A stretch of DNA of 64,000 nt from Pseudomonas cedrina subsp. cedrina (GTDB lineage Bacteria > Pseudomonadota > Gammaproteobacteria > Pseudomonadales > Pseudomonadaceae). Position 1 is the stretch's first letter. Each line of letters starts with the position of its first letter. Below the pieces are notes generated by a model. That model was not told where the DNA came from. It searched no databases and saw only the letters and a program-made list of their open reading frames with translations. This document shows, in pieces, positions 25,824 through 34,224 of this stretch. Position numbers and translations under genes: made by a program. Where the stretch lies: positions 1 to 64,000 of the forward strand of contig NZ_MNPW01000010.1 in assembly GCF_001983175.1 (NCBI RefSeq). Reading direction: 5' to 3'.

Positions 25824-26618
25824 ATGAGCATCGTTCGTAGCGACAAGCCCTTCGTCCTGGCCGGTCGTACCTACCAGTCCCGTCTGCTGGTCGGCACCGG
25901 CAAATACCGCGACATGGAAGAAACCCGCCTGGCCATCGAAGCCTCGGGTGCCGAGATCGTCACCTTCGCCGTGCGCCGCACCAACCTCGGCCAGATCGAG
26001 GGCGAGCCCAACCTGCTCGAAGTCCTGTCGCCAAACCGCTATACCTTCCTGCCGAATACCGCCGGTTGCTACGACGCCATCGAAGCCGTGCGCACCTGCC
26101 GCCTGGCCCGTGAACTGCTCGACGGCCACAACCTGGTAAAGCTGGAAGTGCTGGCCGACCAGAAAACCCTGTTCCCCAACGTGATCGAAACCCTCAAGGC
26201 CGCCGAAACCCTGGTCAAGGAAGGTTTTGAGGTAATGGTCTATACCAGCGATGACCCGATCATCGCGCGCCAACTGGCGGAAATCGGCTGCATCGCGGTG
26301 ATGCCGTTGGCCGGCCTGATCGGTTCCGGCCTGGGCATCTGCAATCCGTACAACCTGCAGATCATCCTCGAAGAAGCCAAGATCCCGGTGCTGGTGGATG
26401 CGGGCGTAGGCACTGCCTCCGACGCCACAATCGCCATGGAACTGGGCTGCGACGCGGTGCTGATGAACTCGGCCATCGCCCATGCCCAACAACCGATCAT
26501 GATGGCCGAAGCCATGCAACACGCCATCGTCGCGGGCCGCCTGGCCTACCTAGCCGGGCGCATGCCGAAAAAACTTTACGCCAGCGCCTCTTCGCCGCTG
26601 GATGGTCTGATCAAGTAA
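25824..26618 (+). CDS. thiG: Thiazole synthase ThiG
   Basis: Condenses 1-deoxy-xylulose 5-phosphate, dehydroglycine and the ThiS thiocarboxylate into thiazole phosphate. 264 residues with a TIM-barrel. LLVGTGKYRDMEETRLAIEA opens the barrel, VKLEVLAD carries the Schiff-base Lys (near residue 106), and VLVDAGVGTASDA and DAVLMNSAIAHA form the phosphate site. Operon with thiS; nine bases separate its stop from trmB. Confidence 0.97.
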   Translation: MSIVRSDKPFVLAGRTYQSRLLVGTGKYRDMEETRLAIEASGAEIVTFAVRRTNLGQIEGEPNLLEVLSPNRYTFLPNTAGCYDAIEAVRTCRLARELLDGHNLVKLEVLADQKTLFPNVIETLKAAETLVKEGFEVMVYTSDDPIIARQLAEIGCIAVMPLAGLIGSGLGICNPYNLQIILEEAKIPVLVDAGVGTASDATIAMELGCDAVLMNSAIAHAQQPIMMAEAMQHAIVAGRLAYLAGRMPKKLYASASSPLDGLIK

Positions 26619-26627
26619 GAGCCATTG

Positions 26628-27353
26628 ATGACTGAATCAAACGAAACGCCGAACACCCTGGAAGCAGGCGACGAGTCCAAGCACCGCCGCATCAAGAGCT
26701 TTGTGATGCGCGCCGGTCGCATGACCGAAGGCCAGCAAAAGGGCCTGGAGCAAGGTACGCCGCTGTTCGTGCTGCCCCTGGCCGACGCGCCGGTGGACTA
26801 CGACCAGGTCTTCGGCCGTTCGGCCCCGCGTTCCCTGGAAATCGGTTTCGGCATGGGCCACTCCCTGCTGGAAATGGCCGCCGCTTCGCCGGACCAGGAC
26901 TTCATCGGTGTGGAAGTGCACCGCCCCGGTGTCGGTGCGCTGCTCAATGGCGTGCTGACCCAAGGCCTGACCAACCTGCGGGTTTATGACTGCGACGCGA
27001 TCGAAGTGCTCAACCGCTGCATCGCCGATAACAGCCTCGACCGCCTGATGCTGTTCTTCCCCGATCCCTGGCACAAGGCCCGCCACCACAAGCGCCGCAT
27101 CGTCCAGGCCTCCTTTGCCGAACTGGTGCGCAGCAAGCTCAAGGTGGGTGGCATCCTGCACATGGCCACCGACTGGGAACCGTACGCCGAATACATGCTG
27201 GAAGTGATGAACGTCGCCCCTGGCTACCGCAACCTGGCCGAAGACGGCAAATGCGTGCCGCGCCCGGCCGAACGCCCGATCACAAAGTTCGAACGTCGCG
27301 GCGAGCGGTTGGGGCATGGGGTTTGGGATTTGAAGTTCGAGAAGCTGGCGTGA
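26628..27353 (+). CDS. trmB: tRNA (guanine46-N7)-methyltransferase
   Basis: Makes m7G46 in the variable loop of tRNAs using SAM. 241 residues from ATG at 26628 (a TTG one codon earlier is also in frame). LEIGFGMGHSLLEMA is the SAM loop. MLFFPDPWHKARHHKRRIVQ is the diagnostic TrmB motif containing the catalytic Asp region, and HMATDWEPYAEYML and TKFERRGERLGHGVWDL complete the family pattern. Follows thiG by nine bases, so probably read through from thiSG. Confidence 0.97.
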   Translation: MTESNETPNTLEAGDESKHRRIKSFVMRAGRMTEGQQKGLEQGTPLFVLPLADAPVDYDQVFGRSAPRSLEIGFGMGHSLLEMAAASPDQDFIGVEVHRPGVGALLNGVLTQGLTNLRVYDCDAIEVLNRCIADNSLDRLMLFFPDPWHKARHHKRRIVQASFAELVRSKLKVGGILHMATDWEPYAEYMLEVMNVAPGYRNLAEDGKCVPRPAERPITKFERRGERLGHGVWDLKFEKLA

Positions 27354-27381
27354 CCCGTTCCTGACCTGGAATGCAATCCAA

Positions 27382-27468
27382 TGTGGGAGCTGGCTTGCCT
27401 GCGATAGCATCACCTGGGTGTCACTGATACACCGAGGTGTCTGCATCGCAGGCAAGCCAGCTCCCACA
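27382..27468. repeat. REPIN, GII-like
   Basis: Arms TGTGGGAGCTGGCTTGCCTG and its complement, in the convergent gap between trmB and the DUF3392 gene. Confidence 0.92.
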
Positions 27469-27491
27469 GTGGTTTTGTGCTGGGTTTGGAA

Positions 27492-27815
27492 TCAGCGGCG
27501 GTCGGCAACCACGCCAATCAACACCAGCACCACCACCAAAACCGGCGCCAAACTGTAGTTATTGAACTGGCTCAACCCCCGCACAATCCACGGCGTGGCG
27601 TAGATCAGCGCCGCGCCGCTGCCGATCATGCACAGCAGGGCCATCAACGGTACGCGCAAGGCGCCGGCGATGCTGCCCAGGCGCGCTTCGACCCAGCCCT
27701 TGATGTCGGCACCGAACAACACCAGCAAGCAGCCGACGAGGGCCAGGGAGATTTCCGACAGGTTGCTGCGGCTCCAGCGGGATACGGTGGCGAGCAGGTC
27801 GAGTACCAAATCCAT
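27492..27815 (-). CDS. DUF3392 small membrane protein
   Basis: A 107-residue protein with three hydrophobic segments (LALVGCLLVLFGADI, VPLMALLCMIGSGAALIY, LAPVLVVVLVLIGVVA). The sequence matches my memory of Pseudomonas and Vibrio proteins annotated as DUF3392. No function known. It is downstream of hemW on the same strand (19-bp gap), probably the last gene of the DUF4426-rdgB-hemW unit. Confidence 0.82.
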   Translation of the reverse strand: MDLVLDLLATVSRWSRSNLSEISLALVGCLLVLFGADIKGWVEARLGSIAGALRVPLMALLCMIGSGAALIYATPWIVRGLSQFNNYSLAPVLVVVLVLIGVVADRR

Positions 27816-27834
27816 TCGATTTCCTTAAAGAGCG

Positions 27835-29037
27835 TCAGCTCAAAAACGTCTGCAGCAGGTCATTGAGAAAGAGTTGCCCGCGGTCGGTCGCCGCCAGGCG
27901 TGAGGGTTCGACCTGCATCAGGCCACTTTGTTCTGCCTCGCGACGGCCTTCGTCAAGGGTCGCCAGATCGAGACCCGTACGCTCGGTGTAGAGCCTGGCT
28001 TCGACGCCCTCGGTCAGGCGCAAAGCGTTCATCAGGAACTCGAACGGCAGCTCTTCGTTGGTCAGTTCTTTCGCGCCGGCCTGGAAGCTTTTGGCCGGGT
28101 TGAGGTAGTCCTTTGGCGCCCGCGTTTTCCAGGTGCGCACAATGCGTCCGTCGGGGTGGCTGAGCTTGCCATGGGCGCCGGCACCGATACCGATGAAGTC
28201 GCCAAAACTCCAGTAATTCAGGTTATGCCGCGCCGCACGACCCGGTTGGGCGTAGGCCGACACCTCGTATTGCGCGTAACCGTGTTCGGCGAGCAGCGCC
28301 TGGCCGGCTTCCTGGATATCCCACAGGGTGTCATCTTCCGGCAGCGTTGGCGGCTGGTTCCAGAACACCGTATTGGGTTCCAGGGTCAACTGGTACCAGG
28401 ACAAGTGCGTCGGCTTCAGCGCGATAGCCTGGCGCAGGTCGCTCAGGGCGTCGTCCAGCGACTGATCGGGCAAACCGTGCATCAAGTCCAGGTTGAAGTT
28501 GTCGAACCCGGCCTGGCGCGCCATGCCGGCGGCGCGTACGGCTTCATCGCCATTGTGGATGCGGCCTAGGGCTTGGAGTTTTTCCTGCTGGAAGCTCTGG
28601 ATACCGATCGACAGCCGGTTGATCCCCAACGCGCGATACGCCACGAACTTTTCCTGCTCGAACGTCCCGGGGTTGGCTTCCAGGGTGATCTCGATATCGC
28701 TGGCGAACGGGATACGCGACTCCACGCCCTTGAGCAGACGGCCCAGCGCCGCAGCGCTGAACAGGCTGGGCGTACCGCCGCCGAAGAAGATCGAGCTCAG
28801 CTCGCGGCCGTAGACGGCATGCAGGTCTTGATCAAGATCGGCCAGCAGGGCGTCCACATACTCTTCTTCCGGCAGCACTTTGCTCGCGGTGTGAGAGTTG
28901 AAGTCGCAATACGGGCATTTGCGCACGCACCACGGGATGTGGATATACAGCGCCAGGGGCGGCAGCAGGGGCAACGCCGCCCGAGGTGTTTGCGCGCCAC
29001 CGTGGATCAGCGGCTGCGCAGAGGTGTTTTGGGTCAT
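27835..29037 (-). CDS. hemW: Radical SAM heme chaperone HemW
   Basis: A 400-residue radical SAM protein that hands heme to respiratory membrane proteins. The cluster motif is C37xxxC41xxC44 (WCVRKCPYC), followed by FFGGGTPSLF and the GIQSFQ region. HNLNYW matches the HNxxYW heme-binding signature that distinguishes HemW from the coproporphyrinogen dehydrogenase HemN. Its first codons overlap the rdgB stop by four bases. Confidence 0.94.
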   Translation of the reverse strand: MTQNTSAQPLIHGGAQTPRAALPLLPPLALYIHIPWCVRKCPYCDFNSHTASKVLPEEEYVDALLADLDQDLHAVYGRELSSIFFGGGTPSLFSAAALGRLLKGVESRIPFASDIEITLEANPGTFEQEKFVAYRALGINRLSIGIQSFQQEKLQALGRIHNGDEAVRAAGMARQAGFDNFNLDLMHGLPDQSLDDALSDLRQAIALKPTHLSWYQLTLEPNTVFWNQPPTLPEDDTLWDIQEAGQALLAEHGYAQYEVSAYAQPGRAARHNLNYWSFGDFIGIGAGAHGKLSHPDGRIVRTWKTRAPKDYLNPAKSFQAGAKELTNEELPFEFLMNALRLTEGVEARLYTERTGLDLATLDEGRREAEQSGLMQVEPSRLAATDRGQLFLNDLLQTFLS

Positions 29038-29627
29038 TTCAGGCTCAGGCGTTGGCGCAGCAAATCCATTGCGCGGGCGCGGTGGCTGATCCGGTTCTTG
29101 TCGGCCGGGCTCAGTTCGGCGCTCGAGACATTGCGCTCCGGCACCCAGAACAGCGGGTCATAGCCAAACCCATGCTCACCGCTGGCGGCATGCAGGATGC
29201 GCCCGTGCCACAGGCCTTCGCACAGGATTGGCAGCGGGTCGTCTGCATGCCGCACCAGGGCCAGCACACACACGAACTGTGCGCCGCGCATCGCGTCCGG
29301 CACGTCCTTGAGGGCGTCGAGCAGCTTGGCATTGTTGGCTGCATCGCCCTTGCCGTCGGCGTAGCGCGCCGAGTAAATGCCAGGCGCGCCGCCGAGAAAG
29401 TCCACGGCCAGGCCCGAGTCATCCGCCAGCGCCGGCAAGCCGGAGATACGCGCGGCATTGCGTGCCTTGAGAATGGCGTTCTCGACGAACGACAGGCCGG
29501 TCTCTTCCGGTTCGACCTGGCTGAACTCGCCAATCGAGCGCAGTTGTACGGCTTCGCCGAGCATGGCCTGGAGTTCTTTGAGCTTGCCGGCGTTATGGCT
29601 GGCCAGTACGAGTTGGGTGAGGTTCAT
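29034..29627 (-). CDS. rdgB: XTP/dITP pyrophosphatase (RdgB/HAM1)
   Basis: House-cleaning enzyme that hydrolyses dITP and XTP to the monophosphates so deaminated purines stay out of DNA. 197 residues. LVLASHNAGKLKELQAML opens the nucleotide site, LPALADDSGLAVDFL is the metal-binding stretch, and GFGYDPLFWVPE and KNRISHRARAM are the remaining family motifs. Overlaps its neighbours on both sides by four bases, forming a tight unit with DUF4426 and hemW. Confidence 0.97.
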   Translation of the reverse strand: MNLTQLVLASHNAGKLKELQAMLGEAVQLRSIGEFSQVEPEETGLSFVENAILKARNAARISGLPALADDSGLAVDFLGGAPGIYSARYADGKGDAANNAKLLDALKDVPDAMRGAQFVCVLALVRHADDPLPILCEGLWHGRILHAASGEHGFGYDPLFWVPERNVSSAELSPADKNRISHRARAMDLLRQRLSLK

Positions 29628-30061
29628 CGGTCGGCCGGAAACAGTTCTTGGTTGAATTGGAAACCGTGGGCTTTACCGCCGGTTTCAACATTAATGGTAA
29701 ACGTCTTGTATTCGCGCTGCGTCACGGAGTAGGGCGCGAGGTAACTGATGCCGCCTTTCTCTTCGATTTGCTTGAACGTCAGGATCTCACTCTTGCCGCC
29801 CAGGTCCTTGATGGTGCCGGTCACCTGGGCCGCGACCGGGGTGACGCCCTTGATCACCGTTACATTGATCAAGCCCTTCTCCTTGCTGCGCACCACGCCG
29901 ACTTTTTGCGCGGTTTCCGGGGGCAGGAAGCTTGAGGTGAAGGTGTTGTAGTGCACGGTGATATCACCGAAGTCTTTCTTGCGATTAGCGTCGATAGTGT
30001 CCGCGGCCATGGCGCTGGCGCCCAGGCAGGCGGTCAATAGAAAAATAGCCAAGCGACTCAT
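29624..30061 (-). CDS. DUF4426 periplasmic protein
   Basis: A 145-residue protein with a signal peptide (MSRLAIFLLTACLGASAMAA). The mature part is an all-beta-looking domain containing FGDITVHYNTFTSSFLPPE, VTGTIKDLGG and YKTFTINVETGGKAHGF. It resembles proteins annotated as DUF4426, common beside metW in pseudomonads. Function unknown. The start has an AGAGGGACGTTC upstream stretch. It is 21 bp downstream of metW and heads the coupled rdgB-hemW block. Confidence 0.82.
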   Translation of the reverse strand: MSRLAIFLLTACLGASAMAADTIDANRKKDFGDITVHYNTFTSSFLPPETAQKVGVVRSKEKGLINVTVIKGVTPVAAQVTGTIKDLGGKSEILTFKQIEEKGGISYLAPYSVTQREYKTFTINVETGGKAHGFQFNQELFPADR

Positions 30062-30082
30062 GAACGTCCCTCTTGAAAATGA

Positions 30083-30703
30083 TTAGACGGCAATTTTGTG
30101 GTCGGCCAGGCCAGGACTGCTGACCCGGTAGATACCGATTTCGCCCAACAGATTGGGCCATAGCTTACTCGCCCAGCCGTGACGGTGCTGTTGATCGACG
30201 GCCAGGCGGTTGATCACCTTGGCTTCACGCTCGCCGCACAGGGCTTCGAAGTCTTCGAAGGTGCAAAAGTGAATGTTCGGCGTGTTGTACCAGGTGTAGG
30301 GCAGGAAGTCCGAGACCGGCATGCGGCCCTTGGTGGCCAGGTACCAGCGGCAACGCCAATGCCCGAAGTTGGGAAAGGTGATGATGCACTGACGGCCCAC
30401 GCGCAGCATTTCGTCGAGGATGCGGTCCGGGTAGTGCACCGCTTGCAGGGCCTGGGTCATCACTACGATGTCGAAGCTGTTGCTGGCAAAATTGCCCAGG
30501 CCCTTGTCCAGGTCCTGCTCGATCACGTTGATGCCCTTGGCCACGCACTGGGCAATGTTGTCCGGGTCGTTTTCCAGGCCGTAGCCGGTGACTTGCTTGT
30601 TGTCGCGAAGCCAGCTCAGCAGTTCGCCATCGCCGCAGCCCAGGTCGAGCACGCGGCTGCCGGCGGGGATCCAGTCTTGGATGATGTCCAGGTCGGCTCT
30701 CAT
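30083..30703 (-). CDS. metW: Methionine biosynthesis protein MetW
   Basis: A 206-residue class I methyltransferase-fold protein that, in proteobacteria, is required with MetX for homoserine acylation. SRVLDLGCGDGELLSWL is the SAM-type loop; FPNFGHWRCRWYLATKGRMP and NIHFCTFEDFEALC are MetW-specific. It lies seven bases downstream of metX in the same direction, so it is clearly an operon. The catalytic contribution of MetW is still described only as activation of the acyltransferase. Confidence 0.95.
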   Translation of the reverse strand: MRADLDIIQDWIPAGSRVLDLGCGDGELLSWLRDNKQVTGYGLENDPDNIAQCVAKGINVIEQDLDKGLGNFASNSFDIVVMTQALQAVHYPDRILDEMLRVGRQCIITFPNFGHWRCRWYLATKGRMPVSDFLPYTWYNTPNIHFCTFEDFEALCGEREAKVINRLAVDQQHRHGWASKLWPNLLGEIGIYRVSSPGLADHKIAV

Positions 30704-30710
30704 GGCGTTC

Positions 30711-31850
30711 TCACACTGCTATTCGGTTCATGTAGTTGCTGAAGGCCTGCAAGTAACGCGGGATCGGGATCAGGAAGGCGTCGTGGCCTTGCGGAGCATC
30801 GATTTCCAGGTAGCAGACGTCTTTTTTCGCCGCCATCAGGGCATCCACCAACTCGCGGGAGCGCGCCGGCGAAAAGCGCCAGTCGGTGGTGAAGGACATC
30901 ACGCAGAATTTGGCTGTGGCGTGTTCGAAGGTTTTCGCCAGATCGTCATCGTGGTTCGCCGCCGGGTCGAAATAGTCCAGGGCCTTGGTCATCAGCAAGT
31001 AGGTGTTGGCGTCGAAACGCCCGGAGAACTCCTCGCCCTGATAACGCAGGTAGCTTTCCACCTGGAATTCGACGCTGTGGAAGTCGTAATTGAGCTTCTC
31101 GCTCTTGAGCCCACGGCCGAATTTCTCGCCCATGGAGTCGTCGGACAGGTAGGTGATATGCCCGACCATCCGCGCCAGCATCAGGCCACGCTTGGGAATG
31201 ACGCCGGCTTCCTGGAACGAGCCGCCGTGGAATTCAGGGTCGGTGAGGATGGCCTGGCGCGCGACTTCGTTGAAGGCAATGTTCTGCGCCGACAACTTGG
31301 GGGCCGAGGCGATGGCCAGGCAATGGCGCACGCGGTCCGGGTAAGTGATGGTCCATTGCAGCGCCTGCATGCCGCCCAGGCTGCCGCCGATCACCGCCGC
31401 CCACTGGTTGATGCCGAGCAGGTCGGCGAGACGCGCCTGGCTGTGTACCCAGTCTTCCACGGTCAGCACTGGGAAGTCGGCGCCGAACGGCTTGCCGGTT
31501 TCCGGGTTGAGGCTGCTGGGGCCGGTGGATCCGTTGCAGCCGCCGAGGTTGTTCAGGCTGACCACAAAGAACCTGTTGGTGTCGATGGGCTTGCCGGGGC
31601 CGATGCAGCTGTCCCACCAGCCGGGCTTGCGCTCGTCGACCGAGTGGAAACCGGCGGCGTGATGATGGCCGGACAAGGCGTGGCAGATCAGCACGGCGTT
31701 GCTCGCCGTGGCGTTCAGTTGGCCGTAGGTTTCATAGATCAGGTCGTAGGCGGGCAGCGAACGCCCGCAGGCCAGGGCCAGCGGTTCGCTGAAGTGCGCC
31801 ACTTGGGGCACGACCAGTCCAACAGAATCGGGGGGAAAGGCAGTTGGCAT
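30711..31850 (-). CDS. metX: Homoserine O-succinyltransferase (MetX type)
   Basis: Acylates L-homoserine in the first committed step of methionine synthesis. In pseudomonads the MetX-fold enzyme uses succinyl-CoA, so succinyltransferase is the better name although the fold is that of the acetyltransferases. The 379-residue alpha/beta-hydrolase fold has CHALSGHHHAAG and NNLGGCNGSTGP near the N-terminus, the nucleophile in GGSLGGMQ (S157), and the Asp/His pair in SFTTDWRFSP and QGHDAFL. Operon with metW. Confidence 0.95.
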   Translation of the reverse strand: MPTAFPPDSVGLVVPQVAHFSEPLALACGRSLPAYDLIYETYGQLNATASNAVLICHALSGHHHAAGFHSVDERKPGWWDSCIGPGKPIDTNRFFVVSLNNLGGCNGSTGPSSLNPETGKPFGADFPVLTVEDWVHSQARLADLLGINQWAAVIGGSLGGMQALQWTITYPDRVRHCLAIASAPKLSAQNIAFNEVARQAILTDPEFHGGSFQEAGVIPKRGLMLARMVGHITYLSDDSMGEKFGRGLKSEKLNYDFHSVEFQVESYLRYQGEEFSGRFDANTYLLMTKALDYFDPAANHDDDLAKTFEHATAKFCVMSFTTDWRFSPARSRELVDALMAAKKDVCYLEIDAPQGHDAFLIPIPRYLQAFSNYMNRIAV

Positions 31851-31946
31851 CGACCCTGCTCTCGTTTAAATGAGGCGTAAGTCTAAAGAGCGGGGACCCC
31901 AGCGGCAAGCAAAGGCCTGCGCGCATTCAATTCAACACATAGAAAC

Positions 31947-31990
31947 AAAAGTGTGGGAGCTGCGGTGCGACTGCAGCCCCACACTTTACT
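31947..31990 (-). terminator. REP-like hairpin acting as terminator of yggT
   Basis: Stem GTGTGGG-A-GCTGC paired with GCAGC-CCCACAC (31951-31984) around a 9-nt loop, with a T-rich tract on the minus-strand side (ACTTTTGTTTC). It lies 16 bp past the yggT stop codon. The arms resemble REP ends. Between it and metX (31851-31946) I see only the metX upstream region. Confidence 0.75.
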
Positions 31991-32000
31991 GCGCCAGGCG

Positions 32001-32588
32001 TCAGATCAGTCCGAACAGCAGTGGCGGCATGTAAGCCAGTTCAGCCAGGAACGGGATGACCTTGATTTGCAGCACTTGGATCAGGATAAACAAGAAGATC
32101 GGCGAGATGTCCAGGCCGCCCAGGTTGGGGATGATGCGACGGAACGGTGCCAGCACCGGCTCGGTGATCTGCGTCACCAACTCGGCGCCAGGGCTGCGAC
32201 TGCCCGGTGCGACCCAGGACAGAATCACACTGATGATCATCGACCAGAAGATGATTTTCAAAAACAGCGAGAAGATGCCGATCAGCGCCCATGGGAACAG
32301 AAGCACGGTGTAGGGCAGGTAACCCTTGAGCAGCAGCACCACCACAAACAGCAAAATTTGCAGCAGCAGCGCCAGCACCAGCGACGACATATCCAGGCCG
32401 AACATGCTTGGCACTATCCGGCGCAGTGGCTTGAGCAGTGGTTGGGTGGCCTTGACCACGAACTGGCACAGTGGGTTGTAGAAGTTTGCCCGCACCAGTT
32501 GCAGGATAAAACGCATCAGTACGACCAGCAGGTACAGGCTGCCCAGGGTCTGAATGATAAAAACGGCAGTGTCTATGAGTCCGAGCAT
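32001..32588 (-). CDS. yggT: YggT-family membrane protein
   Basis: A 195-residue protein formed by two YggT repeats, each with a pair of hydrophobic segments. The repeats are marked by LVRANFYNPLCQFVVKATQPLLKPLRRIVP and the later ELVTQITEPVLAPFRRIIPNLGGLDISP. The role is unclear; it is usually next to proC and linked to osmotic protection or membrane assembly. Here it is 39 bp downstream of proC on the same strand, with a terminator following. Confidence 0.9.
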   Translation of the reverse strand: MLGLIDTAVFIIQTLGSLYLLVVLMRFILQLVRANFYNPLCQFVVKATQPLLKPLRRIVPSMFGLDMSSLVLALLLQILLFVVVLLLKGYLPYTVLLFPWALIGIFSLFLKIIFWSMIISVILSWVAPGSRSPGAELVTQITEPVLAPFRRIIPNLGGLDISPIFLFILIQVLQIKVIPFLAELAYMPPLLFGLI

Positions 32589-32627
32589 GTGTGTTTCCTA
32601 TCTAGTCCGGTTGCGGGTAGGGGACGA

Positions 32628-33446
32628 CTATTTGCCCAGCTGTTCAGCCATTTCTGCCGAACGGTGTGCCGCGGCACCCAGTGCCTTTTCCACCAGAGCT
32701 TCAAAGCCCCCGGCCTGGAACGATTCGATGGCCGCTTGCGTAGTGCCGCCGGGAGACGTCACGCGACGGCGCAACTCGGCGGCGTCCACGTCGCTGGCGA
32801 CCGCCATATGCGCGGCGCCCAGGGCAGTCTGTTCAGCCAGTTGCTCGGCAACGTCCTTGGGCAGGCCCAGTTTCACGCCGGCGGCGGTCATGGCCTCGAT
32901 CAGCAGGAAGAAATAGGCCGGGCCGCTGCCGGACACGGCGGTGACCGCGTCCAGTTGCTGCTCATGCTCCAGCCACAGGGCGATGCCCACGGCGCTCAGC
33001 AGCTCTTGCGCCTGGCCACGTTGTTCGGCGCTCACTTCGGCGGTGGCGTACAACCCGCTCACGCCTTGGCTGACCAGTGCCGGTGTATTAGGCATGCAGC
33101 GCACGATTGGCTGTGTACCCAGCCAGTTATTCAGGCTGGCGCAGGTGATGCCGGCAGCGATGGATACCACCAGTTGGTGCGGCTGCAGGCTCGGGCGCAG
33201 GCTTTCGCACACGGCCTTCATGGCCTGCGGTTTCACCGCCAGCACGATCACATCAACGCCCTGGATAGCCTCGGCATTGTCGGCGAAGGTTTCGATGCCG
33301 TGCTCGGCGCTGACGCGCGCGCGGGTGTCGGCGCCGGGGTCGCTGGCGCGGATCTGCGCCGCATCCAGGCCCTTGGCCCGTAGGCCACCGATCAGGCTGG
33401 CCGCCATGTTGCCGGCGCCGATAAAGGCAATACGCGTGTCGCTCAT
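32628..33446 (-). CDS. proC: Pyrroline-5-carboxylate reductase
   Basis: Reduces pyrroline-5-carboxylate to proline with NAD(P)H, the last step of proline synthesis. 272 residues: the N-terminal dinucleotide fold IAFIGAGNMAASLIGGL, IVLAVKPQ, and the C-terminal dimerisation domain with VSGSGPAYFFLLIEAM and RRRVTSPGGTTQAAI. Normal length. Between yggS (34 bp upstream) and yggT, the common yggS-proC-yggT set. Confidence 0.97.
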   Translation of the reverse strand: MSDTRIAFIGAGNMAASLIGGLRAKGLDAAQIRASDPGADTRARVSAEHGIETFADNAEAIQGVDVIVLAVKPQAMKAVCESLRPSLQPHQLVVSIAAGITCASLNNWLGTQPIVRCMPNTPALVSQGVSGLYATAEVSAEQRGQAQELLSAVGIALWLEHEQQLDAVTAVSGSGPAYFFLLIEAMTAAGVKLGLPKDVAEQLAEQTALGAAHMAVASDVDAAELRRRVTSPGGTTQAAIESFQAGGFEALVEKALGAAAHRSAEMAEQLGK

Positions 33447-33480
33447 GACAGGTCCTTATTCAGATGGAAGTCAGCCATGT

Positions 33481-34167
33481 TCATGGCTGGCCGTAGTCGC
33501 GGGCGCCAAACAGGGCGGTACCGATCCGCACCCAGTTGGCGCCTTGGGCGATGGCCGACTCGAGGTCGTGGCTCATGCCCATGGAAAGTGTGTCCAGCGC
33601 CAGATTCAAACCGGTTTGCAGCTCGCGTACGCGGGCGAACGCAGCATCTTGCGCGGCGCGGTCGTCAGTCGGCTCGGGAATCGCCATCAGGCCACGCAGC
33701 TTCAAGCGCGGCAGGGCGCTGATCGCCTTGGCCAGGGCCGGCAGGTCGGCGGGTGTACAGCCGGACTTGCTGGCTTCGCCACTGACGTTGACCTGAATGC
33801 AGATATTCAACGGCGGCAGGTCGGCCGGGCGTTGTTCGGACAGGCGTTCAGCGATTTTCAAGCGGTCCACGGAATGCACCCAGGCGAAATTCTCGGCGAT
33901 AGCGCGCGTCTTGTTCGATTGAATGGGGCCGATGAAGTGCCAACTCAAGGGCAGGTCGGTTAATTCGGCTTGTTTGCCCAGGGCTTCCTGCAGGTAGTTC
34001 TCGCCAAAGTCGCAGACGCCGGCGGCGTAGGCTTCGCGCACGGCCTGGGCGGGTTTGGTCTTGCTCACGGCCAGCAGGTGGATGCTGTTTGCGTCACGTT
34101 GCACGGCGTCGGCTGCGGCGCGTATGCGCTGGCTAACCAGGCCGATATTGTCTGCTATCGTCGACAT
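33481..34167 (-). CDS. yggS: Pyridoxal phosphate homeostasis protein YggS (PLPBP)
   Basis: A 228-residue PLP-binding TIM-barrel that buffers free PLP and affects amino-acid pools; no catalytic activity is known. The PLP lysine is K36 in LLAVSKTKP. FGENYLQEA, WHFIGPIQSNK, VNVSGEASKSG and SMGMSHDLESAIAQGANWVRIG are the family motifs. Divergent from pilT across 57 bp, so their promoters share that gap. Confidence 0.96.
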   Translation of the reverse strand: MSTIADNIGLVSQRIRAAADAVQRDANSIHLLAVSKTKPAQAVREAYAAGVCDFGENYLQEALGKQAELTDLPLSWHFIGPIQSNKTRAIAENFAWVHSVDRLKIAERLSEQRPADLPPLNICIQVNVSGEASKSGCTPADLPALAKAISALPRLKLRGLMAIPEPTDDRAAQDAAFARVRELQTGLNLALDTLSMGMSHDLESAIAQGANWVRIGTALFGARDYGQP

Positions 34168-34224
34168 TCAAGATGCGCCCGTGGATATGGAGTCCGCGGC
34201 ATTCTACTGGAAATGGAAAGCCCT

